Positions 1 to 11,654 of a stretch of 64,000 nucleotides of DNA are shown here, piece by piece. The stretch is from assembly GCA_028752905.1 (NCBI GenBank), contig JAQNBH010000299.1, positions 62,001 to 126,000 on the forward strand, in the 5' to 3' direction. The DNA comes from Cladorhizidae sp. MBARI D1340-BT2. Lineage: Eukaryota; Porifera; Demospongiae; Poecilosclerida; Cladorhizidae. Position 1 is the stretch's first letter. The number at the start of each line of letters is the position of its first letter. A program made the translations under genes and the position numbers. The notes below the pieces were generated by a model that ran no database searches, had not been told where the DNA came from, and worked only from the letters and a program-made list of their open reading frames with translations.

Positions 1-3000
1 GCCCTAGCCAATCCCTTGGCCCTCTTCCCAATCCTAACCCTAGTCATTGTCCAAGCACTAACCCTAGCTATTGCCCTAGCCCTAGCCAATCCCTTGGCCC
101 TCCTCCCAATCCTAACCCTAGTCATTGTCCAAACCCTAACCCTAGCCATTGCCCTAGCCCTAGCCAATCCCTTGGCCCTCCTCCCAATCCTAACCCTAGT
201 CATTGTCCAAGCCCTAATCCTAACCCTAGCTATTGCCCTAGCCCTAGCCAATCCCTTGGCCCTCCTCCCAATCCTAACCCTAGTCATTGTCCAAACCCTA
301 ACCCTAGCCATTGCCCTAGCCCTAGCCAATCCCTTGGCCCTCCTCCCAATCCTAACCCTAGTCATTGTCCAAACCCTAACCCTAGCTATTGCCCTAGCCC
401 TAGCCAATCCCTTGGCCCTCCTCCCAATCCTAACCCTAGTCATTGTCCAAGCCCTAATCCTAGCTATTGCCCTAGCCCCAGCCAATCCTGGCCCTCCTCC
501 CAATCCTAACCCTAGTCATTGTCCAAACCCTAACCCTAGCCATTGCCCTAGCCCTAGCCAATCCCTTGGCCCTCCTCCCAATCCTAACCCTAGTCATTGT
601 CCAAGCCCTAATCCTAACCCTAGCTATTGCCCTAGCCCCAGCCAATCCCTTGGCCCTCCTCCCAATCCTAACCCTAGTCATTGTCCAAACCCTAACCCTA
701 GCCATTGCCCTAGCCCTAGCCAATCCCTTGGCCCTCCTCCCAAACCTAACCATTGTCATTGTCCAAACCCTAACCCTAGCCATTGCCCTAGCCCTAGCCA
801 ATCCCTTGGCCCTCCTCCCAATCCTAACCCTAGTCATTGTCCAAACCCTAACCCTAACCCTAGCTATTGCCCTAGCCCTAGCCAATCCCTTGGCCCTCCT
901 CCCAATCCTAACCCTAGTCATTGTCCAGGCCCTAACCCTAACCCTAGCTATTGCCCTAGCCCTAGCCAATCCCTTGGCCCTCCTCCCAATCCTAACCCTA
1001 GTCATTGTCCAAGCCCTAATCCTAACCCTAGCTATTGCCCTAGCCCCAGCCAATCCCTTGGCCCTCCTCTCAATCCTAACCCTACTCATTGTCCAAACCC
1101 TAACCCTAGCCATTGCCCTAGCCCTAGCCAATCCCTTGGCCCTCCTCCCAATCCTAACCCTAGTCATTGTCCAAGCCCTAATCCTAACCCTAGCTATTGC
1201 CCTTGCCCCAGCCAATCCCTTGGCCCTCCTCCCAATCCTAACCCTAGTCATTGTCCAAACCCTAACCCTAGCCATTGCCCTAGCCCTAGCCAATCCCTTG
1301 GCCCTCCTCCCAATCCTAACCCTAGTCATTGTCCTAGCCCTAACCCTAGTCATTGTCCAAGCCCTAATCCTAACCCTAGCTATTGCCCTAGCCCCAGCCA
1401 ATCCCTTGGCCCTCCTCCCAATCCTAACCCTAGTCATTGTCCAAACCCTAACCCTAGCCATTGCCCTAGCCCTAGCCAATCCCTTGGCCCTCCTCCCAAT
1501 CCTAACCCTAGTCATTGTCCAAACCCTAACCCTAGCTATTGCCCTAGCCCTATCCCTTGGCCCTCCTCCCAATCCTAACCCTAGTCATTGTCCAAGCCCT
1601 AATCCTAACCCTAGCTATTGCCCTAGCCCCAGCCAATCCCTTGGCCCTCCTCTCAATCCTAACCCTAGTTATTGTCCAAACCCTAACCCTAGCCATTGCC
1701 CTAGCCCTAGCCAATCCCTTGGCCCTCCTCCCAATCCTAACCCTAGTCATTGTCCTAGCCCTAACCCTAGTCATTGTCCAAGCCCTAATCCTAACCCTAG
1801 CTATTGCCTTAGCCCCAGCCAATCCCTTGGACCTCCTCCCAATCCTAACCCTAGTCATTGTCCAAACCCTAACCCTAGCCATTGCCCTAGCCCTAGCCAA
1901 TCCCTTGGCCCTCCTCCCAATCCTAACCCTAGTCATTGTCCAAGCCCTAATCCTAACCCTAGCTATTGCCCTAGCCCCAGCCAATCCCTTGGCCCTCCTC
2001 CCAATCCTAACCCTAGTCATTGTCCAAACCCTAACCCTAGCCATTGCCCTAGTCCTAGCCAATCCCTTGGCCCTCCTCCCAATCCTAACCCTAGTCATTG
2101 TCCAAACCCTAACCCTAGCCATTGCCCTAGCCCTAGCCAATCCCTTGGCCCTCCTCCCAATCCTAACCCTAGTCATTGTCCAAGCCCTAACCCTAACCCT
2201 AGCTATTGCCCTAGCCCTAGCCAATCCCTTGGCCCTCCTCCCAATCCTAACCCTAGTCATTGTCCAGGCCCTAACCCTAACCCTAGCTATTGCCCTAGCC
2301 CTAGCCAATCCCTTGGCCCTCCTCCCAATCCTAACCCTAGTCATTGTCCAAGCCCTAATCCTAACCCTAGCTATTGCCCTAGCCCCAGCCAATCCCTTGG
2401 CCCTCCTCCCAATCCTAACCCTAGTCATTGTCCCCTAACCCTAGCCATTGCCCTAGCCCTAGCCAATCCCTTGGCCCTCCTCCCAATCCTAACCCTAGTC
2501 ATTGTCCAAACCCTAACCCTAGCCATTGCCCTAGCCCTAGCCAATCCCTTGGCCCTCCTCCCAATCCTAACCCTAGTCATTGTCCAAACCCTAACCCTAG
2601 CCATTGCCCTAGCCCTAGCCAATCCCTTGGCCCTCCTCCCAATCCTAACCCTAGTCATTGTCCAAGCCCTAACCATAACCCTAGCTATTGCCCTAGCCCT
2701 AGCCAATCCCTTGGCCCTCCTCCCAATCCTAACCCTAGTCATTGTCCAGGCCCTAACCCTTACCCTAGCTATTGCCCTAGCCCTAGCCAATCCCTTGGCC
2801 CTCCTCCCAATCCTAACCCTAGTCATTGTCCAAGCCCTAATCCTAACCCTAGCTATTGCCCTAGCCCCAGCCAATCCCTTGGCCCTCCTCCCAATCCTAA
2901 CCCTAGTCATTGTCCAAACCCTAACCCTAGCCATTGCCCTAGCCCTAGCCAATCCCTTGGCCCTCCTCCCAATCCTAACCCTAGTCATTGTCCAAACCCT

Positions 3001-6000
3001 AACCCTAACCCTAGCTATTGCCCTAGCCCTAGCCAATCCCTTGGCCCTCTTCCCAATCCTAACCCTAGTCATGGTCCAAGCACTAACCCTAGCCATTGCC
3101 CTAGCCCTAGCCAATCCCTTGGCCCTCCTCCCAATCCTAACACTAGTCATTGTCCAAACCCTAACCCTAGCTATTGCCCTAGCCCTAGCCAATCCCTTGG
3201 CCCTCTTCCCAATCCTAACCCTAGTCATTGTCCAAGCACTAACCCTAGCCCTAGCCAATCCCTTGGCCCTCCTCCCAACCCTAACCCTAGTCATTGTCCA
3301 AACCCTAACCCTAGCTATTGCCCTAGCCCTAGCCAATCCCTTGGCCCTCCTCCCAATCCTAACCCTAGTCATTGTCCAAGCCCTAATCCTAATCCTAGCT
3401 ATTGCCCTAGCCCCAGCCAATCCCTTGGCCCTCCTCCCAATCCTAACCCTAGTCATTGTCCAAACCCTAACCCTAGCCATTGCCCTAGCCCTAGCCAATC
3501 CCTTGGCCCTCCTCCCAATCCTAACCCTAGTCATTGTCCAAACCCTAACCCTAGCTATTGCCCTAGCCCTAGCCAATCCCTTGGCCCTCCTCCCAATCCT
3601 AACCCTAGTCATTGTCCAAACCCTAACCCTAGCCATTGCCCTAGCCCTAGCCAATCCCTTGGCCCTCTTCCCAATCCTAACCCTAGTCATTGTCCAAACC
3701 CTAACCCTAGCCATTGCCCTAGCCCTAGCCAATCCCTTGGCCCTCCTCCCAATCCTAACCCTAGTCATTATCCAAACCCTAACCCTAACCCTAGCTATTG
3801 CCCTAGCCCTAGCCAATCCTTTGGCCCTCTTCTCAATCCTAACCCTAGTCATGGTCCAAGCACTAACCCTAGCCATTGCCCTAGCCAATCCCTTGGCCCT
3901 CCTCCCAATCCTAACCCTAGTCATTGTCCAAACCCTAACCCTAGCTATTGCCCTAGCCCTAGCCAATCCCTTGGCCCTCTTCCCAATCCTAACCCTAGTC
4001 ATTGTCCAAGCACTAACCCTAACCCTAGCTATTGCCCTAGCCCTAGCCAATCCCTTGGCCCTCCTCCCAATCCTAACCCTAGTCATTGTCCAAACCCTAA
4101 CCCTAGCTATTGCCCTAGCCCTAGCCAATCCCTTGGCCCTCCTCCCAATCCTAACCCTAGTCATTGTCCAAGCCCTAATCCTAACCCTAGCTATTGCCCT
4201 AGCCCCAGCCAATCCCTTGGCCCTCCTCCCAATCCTAACCCTAGTCATTGTCCAAACCCTAACCCTAGCCATTGCCCTAGCCCTAGCCAATCCCTTGGCC
4301 CTCCTCCCAATCCTAACCCTAGTCATTGTCCAAGCCCTAATCCTAACCCTAGCTATTGCCCTAGCCCCAGCCAATCCCTTGGCCCTCCTCCCAATCCTAA
4401 CCCTAGTCATTGTCCAAACCCTAACCCTAGCTATTGCCCTAGCCCTAGCCAATCCCTTGGCCCTCTTCCCAATCCTAACCCTAGTCATTGTCCAAGCACT
4501 AACCCTAACCCTAGCTATTGCCCTAGCCCTAGCCAATCCCTTGGCCCTCCTCCCAATCCTAACCCTTGTCATTGTCCAAACCCTAACCCTAGCTATTGCC
4601 CTAGCCCTAGCCAATCCCTTGGCCCTCCTCCCAATACTAACCCTAGTCATTGTCCAAGCCCTAATCCTAACCCTAGCTATTGCCCTAGCCCCAGCCAATC
4701 CCTTGGCCCTCCTCCCAATCCTAACCCTAGTCATTGTCCAAACCCTAACCCTAGCCATTGCCCTAGCCCTAGCCAATCCCTTGGCCCTCCTCCCAATCCT
4801 AACCCTAGTCATTGTCCAAGCCCTAATCCTAACCCTAGCTATTGCCCTAGCCCCAGCCAATCCCTTGGCCCTCCTCCCAATCCTAACCCTAGTCATTGTC
4901 CAAACCCTAACCCTAGCCATTGCCCTAGCCCTAGCCAATCCCTTGGCCCTCCTCCCAATCCTAACCCTAGTCATTGTCCAAACCCTAACCCTAGCTATTG
5001 CCCTAGCCCTAGCCAATCCCTTGGCCCTCCTCCCAATCCTAACCCTAGTCATTGTCCAAACCCTAACCCTAGCTATTGCCCTAGCCCTAGCCAATCCCTT
5101 GGCCCTCCTCCCAATCCTAACCCTAGTCATTGTCCAAGCCCTAATCCTAACCCTAGCTATTGCCCTAGCCCCAGCCAATCCCTTGGCCCTCCTCCCAATC
5201 CTAACCCTAGTCATTGTCCAAACCCTAACCCTAGCCATTGCCCTAGCCCTAGCCAATCCCTTGGCCCTCCTCCCAATCCTAACCCTAGTCATTGTCCAAA
5301 TCCTAACCCTAGCTATTGCCCTAGCCCTAGCCAATCCCTTGGCCCTCTTCCCAATCCTAACCCTAGTCATTGTCCAAACCCTAACCCTAGCTATTGCCCT
5401 AGCCCTAGCCAATCCCTTGGCCCTCCTCCCAATCCTAACCCTAGTCATTGTCCAAGCACTAACCCTAACCCTAGCTATTGCCCTAGCCCTAGCCAATCCC
5501 TTGGCCCTCCTCCCAATCCTAACCCTAGTCATTGTCCAAACCCTAACCCTAGCTATTGCCCTAGCCCTAGCCAATCCCTTGGCCCTCCTCCCAATCCTAA
5601 CCCTAGTCATTGTCCAAGCCCTAATCCTAACCCTAGCTATTGCCCTAGCCCCAGCCAATCCCTTGGCCCTCTTCCCAATCCTAACCCTAGTCATTGTCCA
5701 AACCCTAACCCTAGCCATTGCCCTAGCCCTACCCAATCCCTTGGCCCTCCTCCCAATCGTAACCCTAGTCATTGTCCAAGCCCTAATCCTAACCCTAGCT
5801 ATTGCCCTAGCCCCAGCCAATCCCTTGGCCCTCCTCCCAATCCTAACCCTAGTCATTGTCCAAACCCTAACCCTAGCCATTGCCCTAGCCCTAGCCAATC
5901 CCTTGGCCCTCCTCCCAATCCTAACCCTAGTCATTGTCCAAACCCTAACCCTAGCTATTGCCCTAGCCCTAGCCAATCCCTTGGCCCTCTTCCCAATCCT

Positions 6001-8402
6001 AACCCTAGTCATTGTCCAAGCACTAACCCTAACCCTAGCTATTGCCCTAGCCCTAGCCAATCCCTTGGCCCTCCTCCCAATCCTAACCCTAGTCATTGTC
6101 CAAACCCTAACCCTAGCTATTGCCCTATCCCTAGCCAATCCCTTGGCCCTCCTCCCAATCCTAACCCTAGTCATTGTCCAAGCCCTAATCCTAACCCTAG
6201 CTATTGCCCTAGCCCCAGCCAATCCCTTGGCCCTCCTCCCAATCCTAACCCTAGTCATTGTCCAAACCCTAACCCTAGCCATTGCCCTAGCCAATCCCTT
6301 GGCCCTCCTCCCAATCCTAACCCTAGTCATTGTCCAAACCCTAACCCTAGCTATTGCCCTAGCCCTAGCCAATCCCTTGGCCCTCTTCCCAATCCTAACC
6401 CTAGTCATTGTCCAAACCCTAACCCTAACCCTAGCTATTGCCCTAGCCCTAGCCAATCCCTTGGCCCTCCTCCCAATCCTAACCCTAGTCATTGTCCAGG
6501 CCCTAACCCTAACCCTAGCTATTGCCCTAGCCCTAGCCAATCCCTTGGCCCTCCTCCCAATCCTAACCCTAGTCATTGTCCAAACCCTAACCCTAGCTAT
6601 TGCCCTAGCCCTAGCCAATCCCTTGGCCCTCCTCCCAATCCTAACCCTAGTCATTGTCCAAGCCCTAATCCTAACCCTAGCTATTGCCCTAGCCCCAGCC
6701 AATCCCTTGGCCCTCCTCCCAATCCTAACCCTAGTCATTGTCCAAACCCTAACCCTAGCCATTGCCCTAGCCCTAGCCAATCCCTTGGCCCTCCTCCCAA
6801 TCCTAACCCTTGTCATTGTCCAAACCCTAACCCTAGCTATTGCCCTAGCCCTAGCCAATCCCTTGGCCCTCTTCCCAATCCTAACCCTAGTCATTGTCCA
6901 AACCCTAACCCTAACCCTAGCTATTGCCCTAGCCCTAGCCAATCCCTTGGCCCTCCTCCCAATCCTAACCCTAGTCATTGTCCAAGCACTAACCCTAACC
7001 CTAGCTATTGCCCTAGCCCTAGCCAATCCCTTGGCCCTCCTCCCAATCCTCCAAACCCTAACCCTAGCCATTGCCCTAGCCCTAGCCAATCCCTTGGCCC
7101 TCCTCCCAATCCTAACCCTAGTCATTGTCCAAACCCTAACCCTAGCTATTGCCCTAGCCCTAGCCAATCCCTTGGCCCTCTTCCCAATCCTAACCCTAGT
7201 CATTGTCCAAGCACTAACCCTAACCCTAGCTATTGCCCTAGCCCTAGCCAATCCCTTGGCCCTCCTCCCAATCCTAACCCTAGTCATTGTCCAAACCCTA
7301 ACCCTAGCTATTGCCCTATCCCTAGCCAATCCCTTGGCCCTCCTCCCAATCCTAACCCTAGTCATTGTCCAAGCCCTAATCCTAACCCTAGCTATTGCCC
7401 TAGCCCCAGCCAATCCCTTGGCCCTCCTCCCAATCCTAACCCTAGTCATTGTCCAAACCCTAACCCTAGCCATTGCCCTAGCCAATCCCTTGGCCCTCCT
7501 CCCAATCCTAACCCTAGTCATTGTCCAAACCCTAACCCTAGCTATTGCCCTAGCCCTAGCCAATCCCTTGGCCCTCTTCCCAATCCTAACCCTAGTCATT
7601 GTCCAAACCCTAACCCTAACCCTAGCTATTGCCCTAGCCCTAGCCAATCCCTTGGCCCTCCTCCCAATCCTAACCCTAGTCATTGTCCAGGCCCTAACCC
7701 TAACCCTAGCTATTGCCCTAGCCCTAGCCAATCCCTTGGCCCTCCTCCCAATCCTAACCCTAGTCATTGTCCAAACCCTAACCCTAGCTATTGCCCTAGC
7801 CCTAGCCAATCCCTTGGCCCTCCTCCCAATCCTAACCCTAGTCATTGTCCAAGCCCTAATCCTAACCCTAGCTATTGCCCTAGCCCCAGCCAATCCCTTG
7901 GCCCTCCTCCCAATCCTAACCCTAGTCATTGTCCAAACCCTAACCCTAGCCATTGCCCTAGCCCTAGCCAATCCCTTGGCCCTCCTCCCAATCCTAACCC
8001 TTGTCATTGTCCAAACCCTAACCCTAGCTATTGCCCTAGCCCTAGCCAATCCCTTGGCCCTCTTCCCAATCCTAACCCTAGTCATTGTCCAAACCCTAAC
8101 CCTAACCCTAGCTATTGCCCTAGCCCTAGCCAATCCCTTGGCCCTCCTCCCAATCCTAACACTAGTCATTGTCCAAGCACTAACCCTAACCCTAGCTATT
8201 GCCCTAGCCCTAGCCAATCCCTTGGCCCTCCTCCCAATCCTCCAAACCCTAACCCTAGCCATTGCCCTAGCCCTAGCCAATCCCTTGGCCCTCCTCCCAA
8301 TCCTAACCCTAGTCATTGTCCAAACCCTAACCCTAGCTATTGCTCTAGCCCTAGCCAATCCCTTGGCCCTCCTCCCAACCCTAACCCTAGTCATTGTCCA
8401 TG
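1..8402. repeat. Telomere-like satellite, 78/84-bp unit, about 105 copies
   Basis: Each unit is built of hexamers: two CCCTAG, then CCAATC, CCTTGG, CCCTCC, TCCCAA, TCCTAA, CCCTAG, TCATTG, TCCAAA or TCCAAG, one to three CCCTAA-like hexamers, CCCTAG and CCATTG or CTATTG. Units differ mainly by one extra hexamer (78 or 84 bp) and single-base changes such as CTATTG/CCATTG and CCTCCT/CCTCTT. Because lengths are multiples of six and stop codons are rare, frames of up to 2,614 codons stay open on + and 1,996 on -. Their products are pure 8- to 28-residue repeats (NPSHCPSP-like, LTLVIVQA-like, AWTMTRVR-like), with no start context or domain, so I call this non-coding satellite. It ends abruptly at about 8402. 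Confidence 0.95.
5860..8241. repeat. Two tandem copies of a 1,191-bp higher-order unit
   Basis: The stretch 5860-7050 is repeated almost base for base at 7051-8241. Diagnostic private variants recur exactly 1,191 bp apart: the truncated junction CAATCCTCCAAACCC at about 7046 and 8237, and the GCCCTATCCCTAG variant at about 6123 and 7314. A third copy starts at 8242 but runs only to the array end. One visible difference is CTAACC to CTAACA near 8160. Confidence 0.9.
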
Positions 8403-8574
8403 TGGAATAGACCACTATATATATTCTAATCTTTGTCCTTCACCATTCACTAGCTTCACTATTATACTAACTGCATTTCAAGCTTCAGCTCATTATTGTC
8501 GACCATTCTTGAGTTACGATACTTTTAGCCGCCCACTTCATTGCATACCTCTCCAGAAATGAATAAGCGGGATA

Positions 8575-9065
8575 CATTAGACCGTCACTAATCCGAATAG
8601 CCTGGGGATCTGAGTAGTTAGGATTAGTGAAATTTTTGGATTAGTTAAATTTATGAATATCATTATATTGAACTCTGTTTTTGCAGTGGGTTGAATACTG
8701 GGTAATTTTGATCCCTTCCCATCCTCATTCTTTTAGCAGATCTCCGGAATCCCATCAGTCATCTTCCTTTTGCATCTTCACAACTCGCTGCCCTTCTTCT
8801 TTATGTCTGAGATAGTTGAGACTCCAACTCCATACTGTTCAGGTAACTTGTAGCTTTTCTTCCCGAGCTGGTCCAGGATCTCGACCTTCTCCTCGATGGT
8901 AAGGCTCTTTTGTGCTCTTTTCTTCTCGTATGACGGGCTCGTGGTAGATTCGAAGCTCAATTAATGGCACACATTTTTTCTCTCCTTTTTCCTTTTTTTA
9001 ATAATTTTTTAATGCTACCTGATGCAGTTCGGATTAACGGGGTCCGGATTAGCGAGGGTCTACTG
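8575..9065 (-). mobile_element. Tigger/pogo-like DNA transposon remnant, 491 bp
   Basis: The ends are inverted repeats. The left end reads CATTAGACCGTCACTAATCC and the right end, read inward, CAGTAGACCCTCGCTAATCC. The element is flanked by TA on both sides (8573-8574 and 9066-9067), the target duplication expected for the Tc1/mariner-pogo group. The paralogous sequence at 17112-17113 has one TA and no insert. Inside is the start of a pogo-type transposase on the minus strand. At 491 bp it is an internally deleted, non-autonomous copy. Confidence 0.88.
8778..8960 (-). pseudogene. Tigger/jerky-type transposase, N-terminal HTH fragment only
   Basis: A 60-codon frame encodes one recognisable domain, the CENP-B N-terminal/psq helix-turn-helix. 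It contains KRAQKSLTIEEKVEILDQLG and then YGVGVSTISDIKKKG, the helix pattern by which pogo-superfamily transposases and CENP-B-like proteins bind DNA. Full-length relatives run to roughly 450-600 residues and continue into a second HTH and a DDE catalytic domain. Both are missing here, because the frame stops and the right inverted repeat follows within about 100 bp. The frame lies inside the element with TA target sites at 8573 and 9066, so it is a relic of that transposon. No catalytic activity is possible from this fragment. Confidence 0.85.
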
Positions 9066-9763
9066 TAGTCCCAAAATGGCAACAACTGTGGTTACCACTT
9101 TGGACCTCTGCACACTTCACTGTATGGACTTAAAATATATATAACTCAAAAGATAGGTCTCTCTGTGTGCTCTCTCTTGATACTAAAAACTGTTGCATAG
9201 GTATAAGCACCCCCAAGGTACAGGCAGTCAAAGTTGGGGCCTCCAAACCACCTGCCCATGCTGCTAATTGTTGAGTGCAAGGCATTGAAATTAGCACCTG
9301 AGGCTCTCGCATACAATAAGTGCTGTCATTATTAGCTCACACATAAGTAGGTGGTCAAGCTCTTGGGCAAGTGTGGCTGGCTGGAACATCAACAATGTTC
9401 CAGCCACTCTACAATATACTGCATATCTACAGTGAAGTGTGTGCAATCTAGGAGCTGGCAAGTCATAACCACATGGTCATGTTTGTCAGTATATAATTTA
9501 GACCCCTCCCTCTTCACAGGAACATAAGCATATAATCTGCTGGCCCCATCTGTAGTGTTTGTGCAGCTCTACCAGTCCCAGTGCTTATAGCCACTCAAGA
9601 CTTGATGCTGGCAAGTAGCTACTAGCAAGAGGTGAGGGCTGACTCCACTTCACATGGCAACCTGCAGCTCCAATACATGACCATGTAGGGCCAAACTAAA
9701 CTGCCCTCAGGAAGCACTCTACAGGCTGCAGGTGGCACATCAATCACTAGCACAGCATGAATG

Positions 9764-10423
9764 CAGTGTTGCCATGGTGTTGGATTTTATCAATAAATGC
9801 TTGGATTTTTCATCGTTAGAAAATTATTTGACATATCAGACCATGTGCAGCCTATTTCAAAACCACTCTCTGTGGTATTAGCTGAGTGTGGTCATTTTGT
9901 GGTCACCTGCTCCTTGCAGGAATATTCATGTGGTCAATGGGTCTATGCAGGAATGTTCCTGCACAGTCCTGTGTTATTATGTGGTCACCTCCTCAAGTCA
10001 CAGCCATCACAGAGGTGGATGAGTATTGGCATGCAATCAGCCAAATCAAAGACTGCTTGGAAACTGAGTATCGCTACTCCACATTGGCAAAACTTGCAAA
10101 CACTATTCTAGTTATACCCCATGGCAATGGTGATACCGAATGTTTATTCAGCCACATTGGTCTCAACAAAACGAAGTACAGAAACAGACTTGGAATTTCT
10201 ACATTAAATTCACTTTTAACAGTGCAATTCAATGTTCCTCAGAAATGCTATGAATTTAAACCGAACACTGAATTATTAAAAGACATGTGTAAATGCTATG
10301 AACACTTTAGTATGTTATTTCTCATGATGTTGCTTGGATTTTGTTTGGATTTTCTGTTGCCACTAAATTTGGATAACACAGACGAGTAATTTGGAAATTA
10401 CCAAAAAAATTATGGCAACACTG
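9764..10423 (+). mobile_element. Short hAT-type transposon remnant, 660 bp, 6-bp target duplication
   Basis: Perfect 12-bp terminal inverted repeats, CAGTGTTGCCAT at 9764-9775 and ATGGCAACACTG at 10412-10423. The flanks repeat TGAATG (9758-9763 and 10424-10429). The paralogous locus at 17997-18002 carries a single TGAATG with no insert, which fixes the ends. Most of the transposase gene is gone; only a C-terminal piece remains. A 6-bp target duplication is shorter than the 8 bp usual for hAT elements. Confidence 0.88.
9994..10389 (+). pseudogene. hAT transposase C-terminal dimerisation region, truncated
   Basis: About 130 codons running to a TAA just inside the right inverted repeat. The piece aligns by eye with the hAT C-terminal dimerisation region: a YWHAI-like segment followed by LVIPHGNGDTECLFSHIGL, TKYRNRLGISTLNSLLTVQF and a Cys/Tyr-rich tail. 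In full-length hAT proteins this region forms the dimer interface and holds the third acidic catalytic residue, apparently the Glu of TECLFS. The zinc finger, both catalytic Asp residues and the insertion domain are absent. Upstream of about 9990 the open frame continues into short repetitive sequence (GTGGTCA-containing) unlike transposase. A non-functional relic. Confidence 0.82.
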
Positions 10424-10510
10424 TGAATGTGTGCAAAGATATGCACTTTCATGGTAGCCCACGGTTATCAGGGTGAGTGCACCAATAGCTACTGCCCCAT
10501 ACAACCTGTG

Positions 10511-10543
<33 letters not shown>
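10511..10543. repeat. CA microsatellite
   Basis: Uninterrupted AC dinucleotides close segmental duplication copy A. The counterpart after copy B is shorter (18083-18100). Confidence 0.95.
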
Positions 10544-10545
<2 letters not shown>

Positions 10546-10552
<7 letters not shown>

Positions 10553-10975
10553 AAGCTCATGATGGAGTATGCAGCCATTGATTCATGTCTCCTGCCCCAC
10601 TGCTCAATGTTGCATAAGTCTTGCTAGTGTAGAGATGAGGTCATCATGATTTATGGGGGCTGGTGTGGATGTCTCCTCAAGCACACAGGGTTACCCTGGA
10701 ATGTGATATGTAACAATATACATAGTTGTGTTGGGACACCAGTGGAGCCCACACACCCTCTACATATCTCTACCACATGCACCCATGCATGCACCCACAC
10801 ACACACAGAATCTCCATTAGTGCCTAATTAAAATACTAGCATACTAGAGTAGCTTCCTCAAGTAATGAATACTACATGTATTTCAATTATCAAGCGCTTC
10901 CATTAGGAGCTACATAGCATTCAGGTTTTGATAGCCCAAACTATAACTGGCTGTAACTTTAGCATGGCTATACAT
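10546..10975. other. Low-information spacer
   Basis: Mixed-composition DNA with short CA-rich runs near 10780-10810. I see no coding domain, RNA gene or transposon end. Confidence 0.5.
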
Positions 10976-11296
10976 ATGCAACAGTTTTTAGTATCAAGAG
11001 AGAGCATACAGAGAGACCTATCTTTTGAGCTATATATCAAGTCCATACAGTGAAGTGTGCAGAATCTATGGAGCTATACCTATGCAACAGTTTTTAGTAT
11101 CAGGAGAGAGCACACAGAGAGTCCTATCTTTTGAGCTATATATATTATATCAAGTCCATACAGTGAAGTGTGCAGAATCTATGGAGCTATACCTATGCAA
11201 CATTTTTAGTATCACGAGAGAGCACACAGAGAGACCTATCTTTTGAGCTCTATATCAAGTCCACACAGTGAAGTGTGCAGAATCTATGGAGCTCTA
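10976..11296. repeat. Three tandem copies of a ~110-bp dispersed repeat
   Basis: Copies start at 10976, 11082 and 11195 with ATGCAACA(G)TTTTTAGTATC. They contain GAGAGAGCACACAGAGAG, TCTTTTGAGCTATATATC and end near GTGTGCAGAATCTATGGAGC. The same sequence occurs in the opposite orientation at 9128-9205, 14626-14742 and 17150-17425, so it is a dispersed family amplified locally. Confidence 0.8.
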
Positions 11297-11380
11297 AGTC
11301 CAAATAACAATATTCTAGAACACAAAATGGTATTGGCACAAGATCTGAGTCACCTCATAAACTAAAAGGATGTGTCATAG

Positions 11381-11633
11381 CAACTACACTGACCCTAGCC
11401 ATTACCCTGGCCCTAACACTAGCAACTGCACTGGCCCTAGCCATTACCCTGGCCCTAACACTAGCAACTGCACTGACCCTAGCCATTGCCCTGGCCCTAA
11501 CACTAGCAACTGCACTGACCCTAGCCATTGCCCTGGCCCTAACACTAGCAACTGCACTGACCCTAGCCATTGCCCTGGCCCTAACACTAGCAACTGCACT
11601 GGCCCTAGCCATTGCCCTGGCCCTAACACTAGC
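11381..11633. repeat. 42-bp minisatellite, about 6 copies
   Basis: Each unit joins CTGACCCTAGCCATTGCCCT, GGCCCTAACACTAGCAACTG and CA. It is a diverged relative of the telomere-like satellites in this window (CCCTAG, CCATTG, CCCTAA hexamers). It stays open in several frames, but the products are pure repeats. Confidence 0.85.
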
Positions 11634-11654
11634 ACATGCTCACGTGTGTAGCAC

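Larger units (their letters stand above)
8419..10520. repeat. Segmental duplication, copy A (carries two transposon insertions)
   Basis: Non-satellite DNA that matches 16958-18081 in the same orientation. Matching blocks are 8419-8574 with 16958-17113, 9066-9763 with 17112-18002, and 10424-10520 with 18001-18081. The differences are scattered substitutions and short indels, plus two clean insertions in copy A, the Tigger and hAT elements described separately. Both copies start immediately at the end of a tandem array (78-bp satellite here, 39-bp minisatellite in copy B) and both end in a CA microsatellite. Confidence 0.9.

Noticed and set aside
1..500. True telomere
   Set aside because: CCCTAA hexamers are interspersed with other hexamers and no pure (CCCTAA)n run is present, so it is telomere-like satellite.
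1..8402. CRISPR-like array
   Set aside because: There are no unique spacers of constant length. The intervals are themselves repeats and the context is eukaryotic.
16..8562. Giant open frames on both strands (2,614, 2,044, 1,996, 520 codons and others)
   Set aside because: Pure satellite translations caused by monomer lengths divisible by three. Several overlapping frames on both strands are equally open, and no domain, signal peptide or start context is present.
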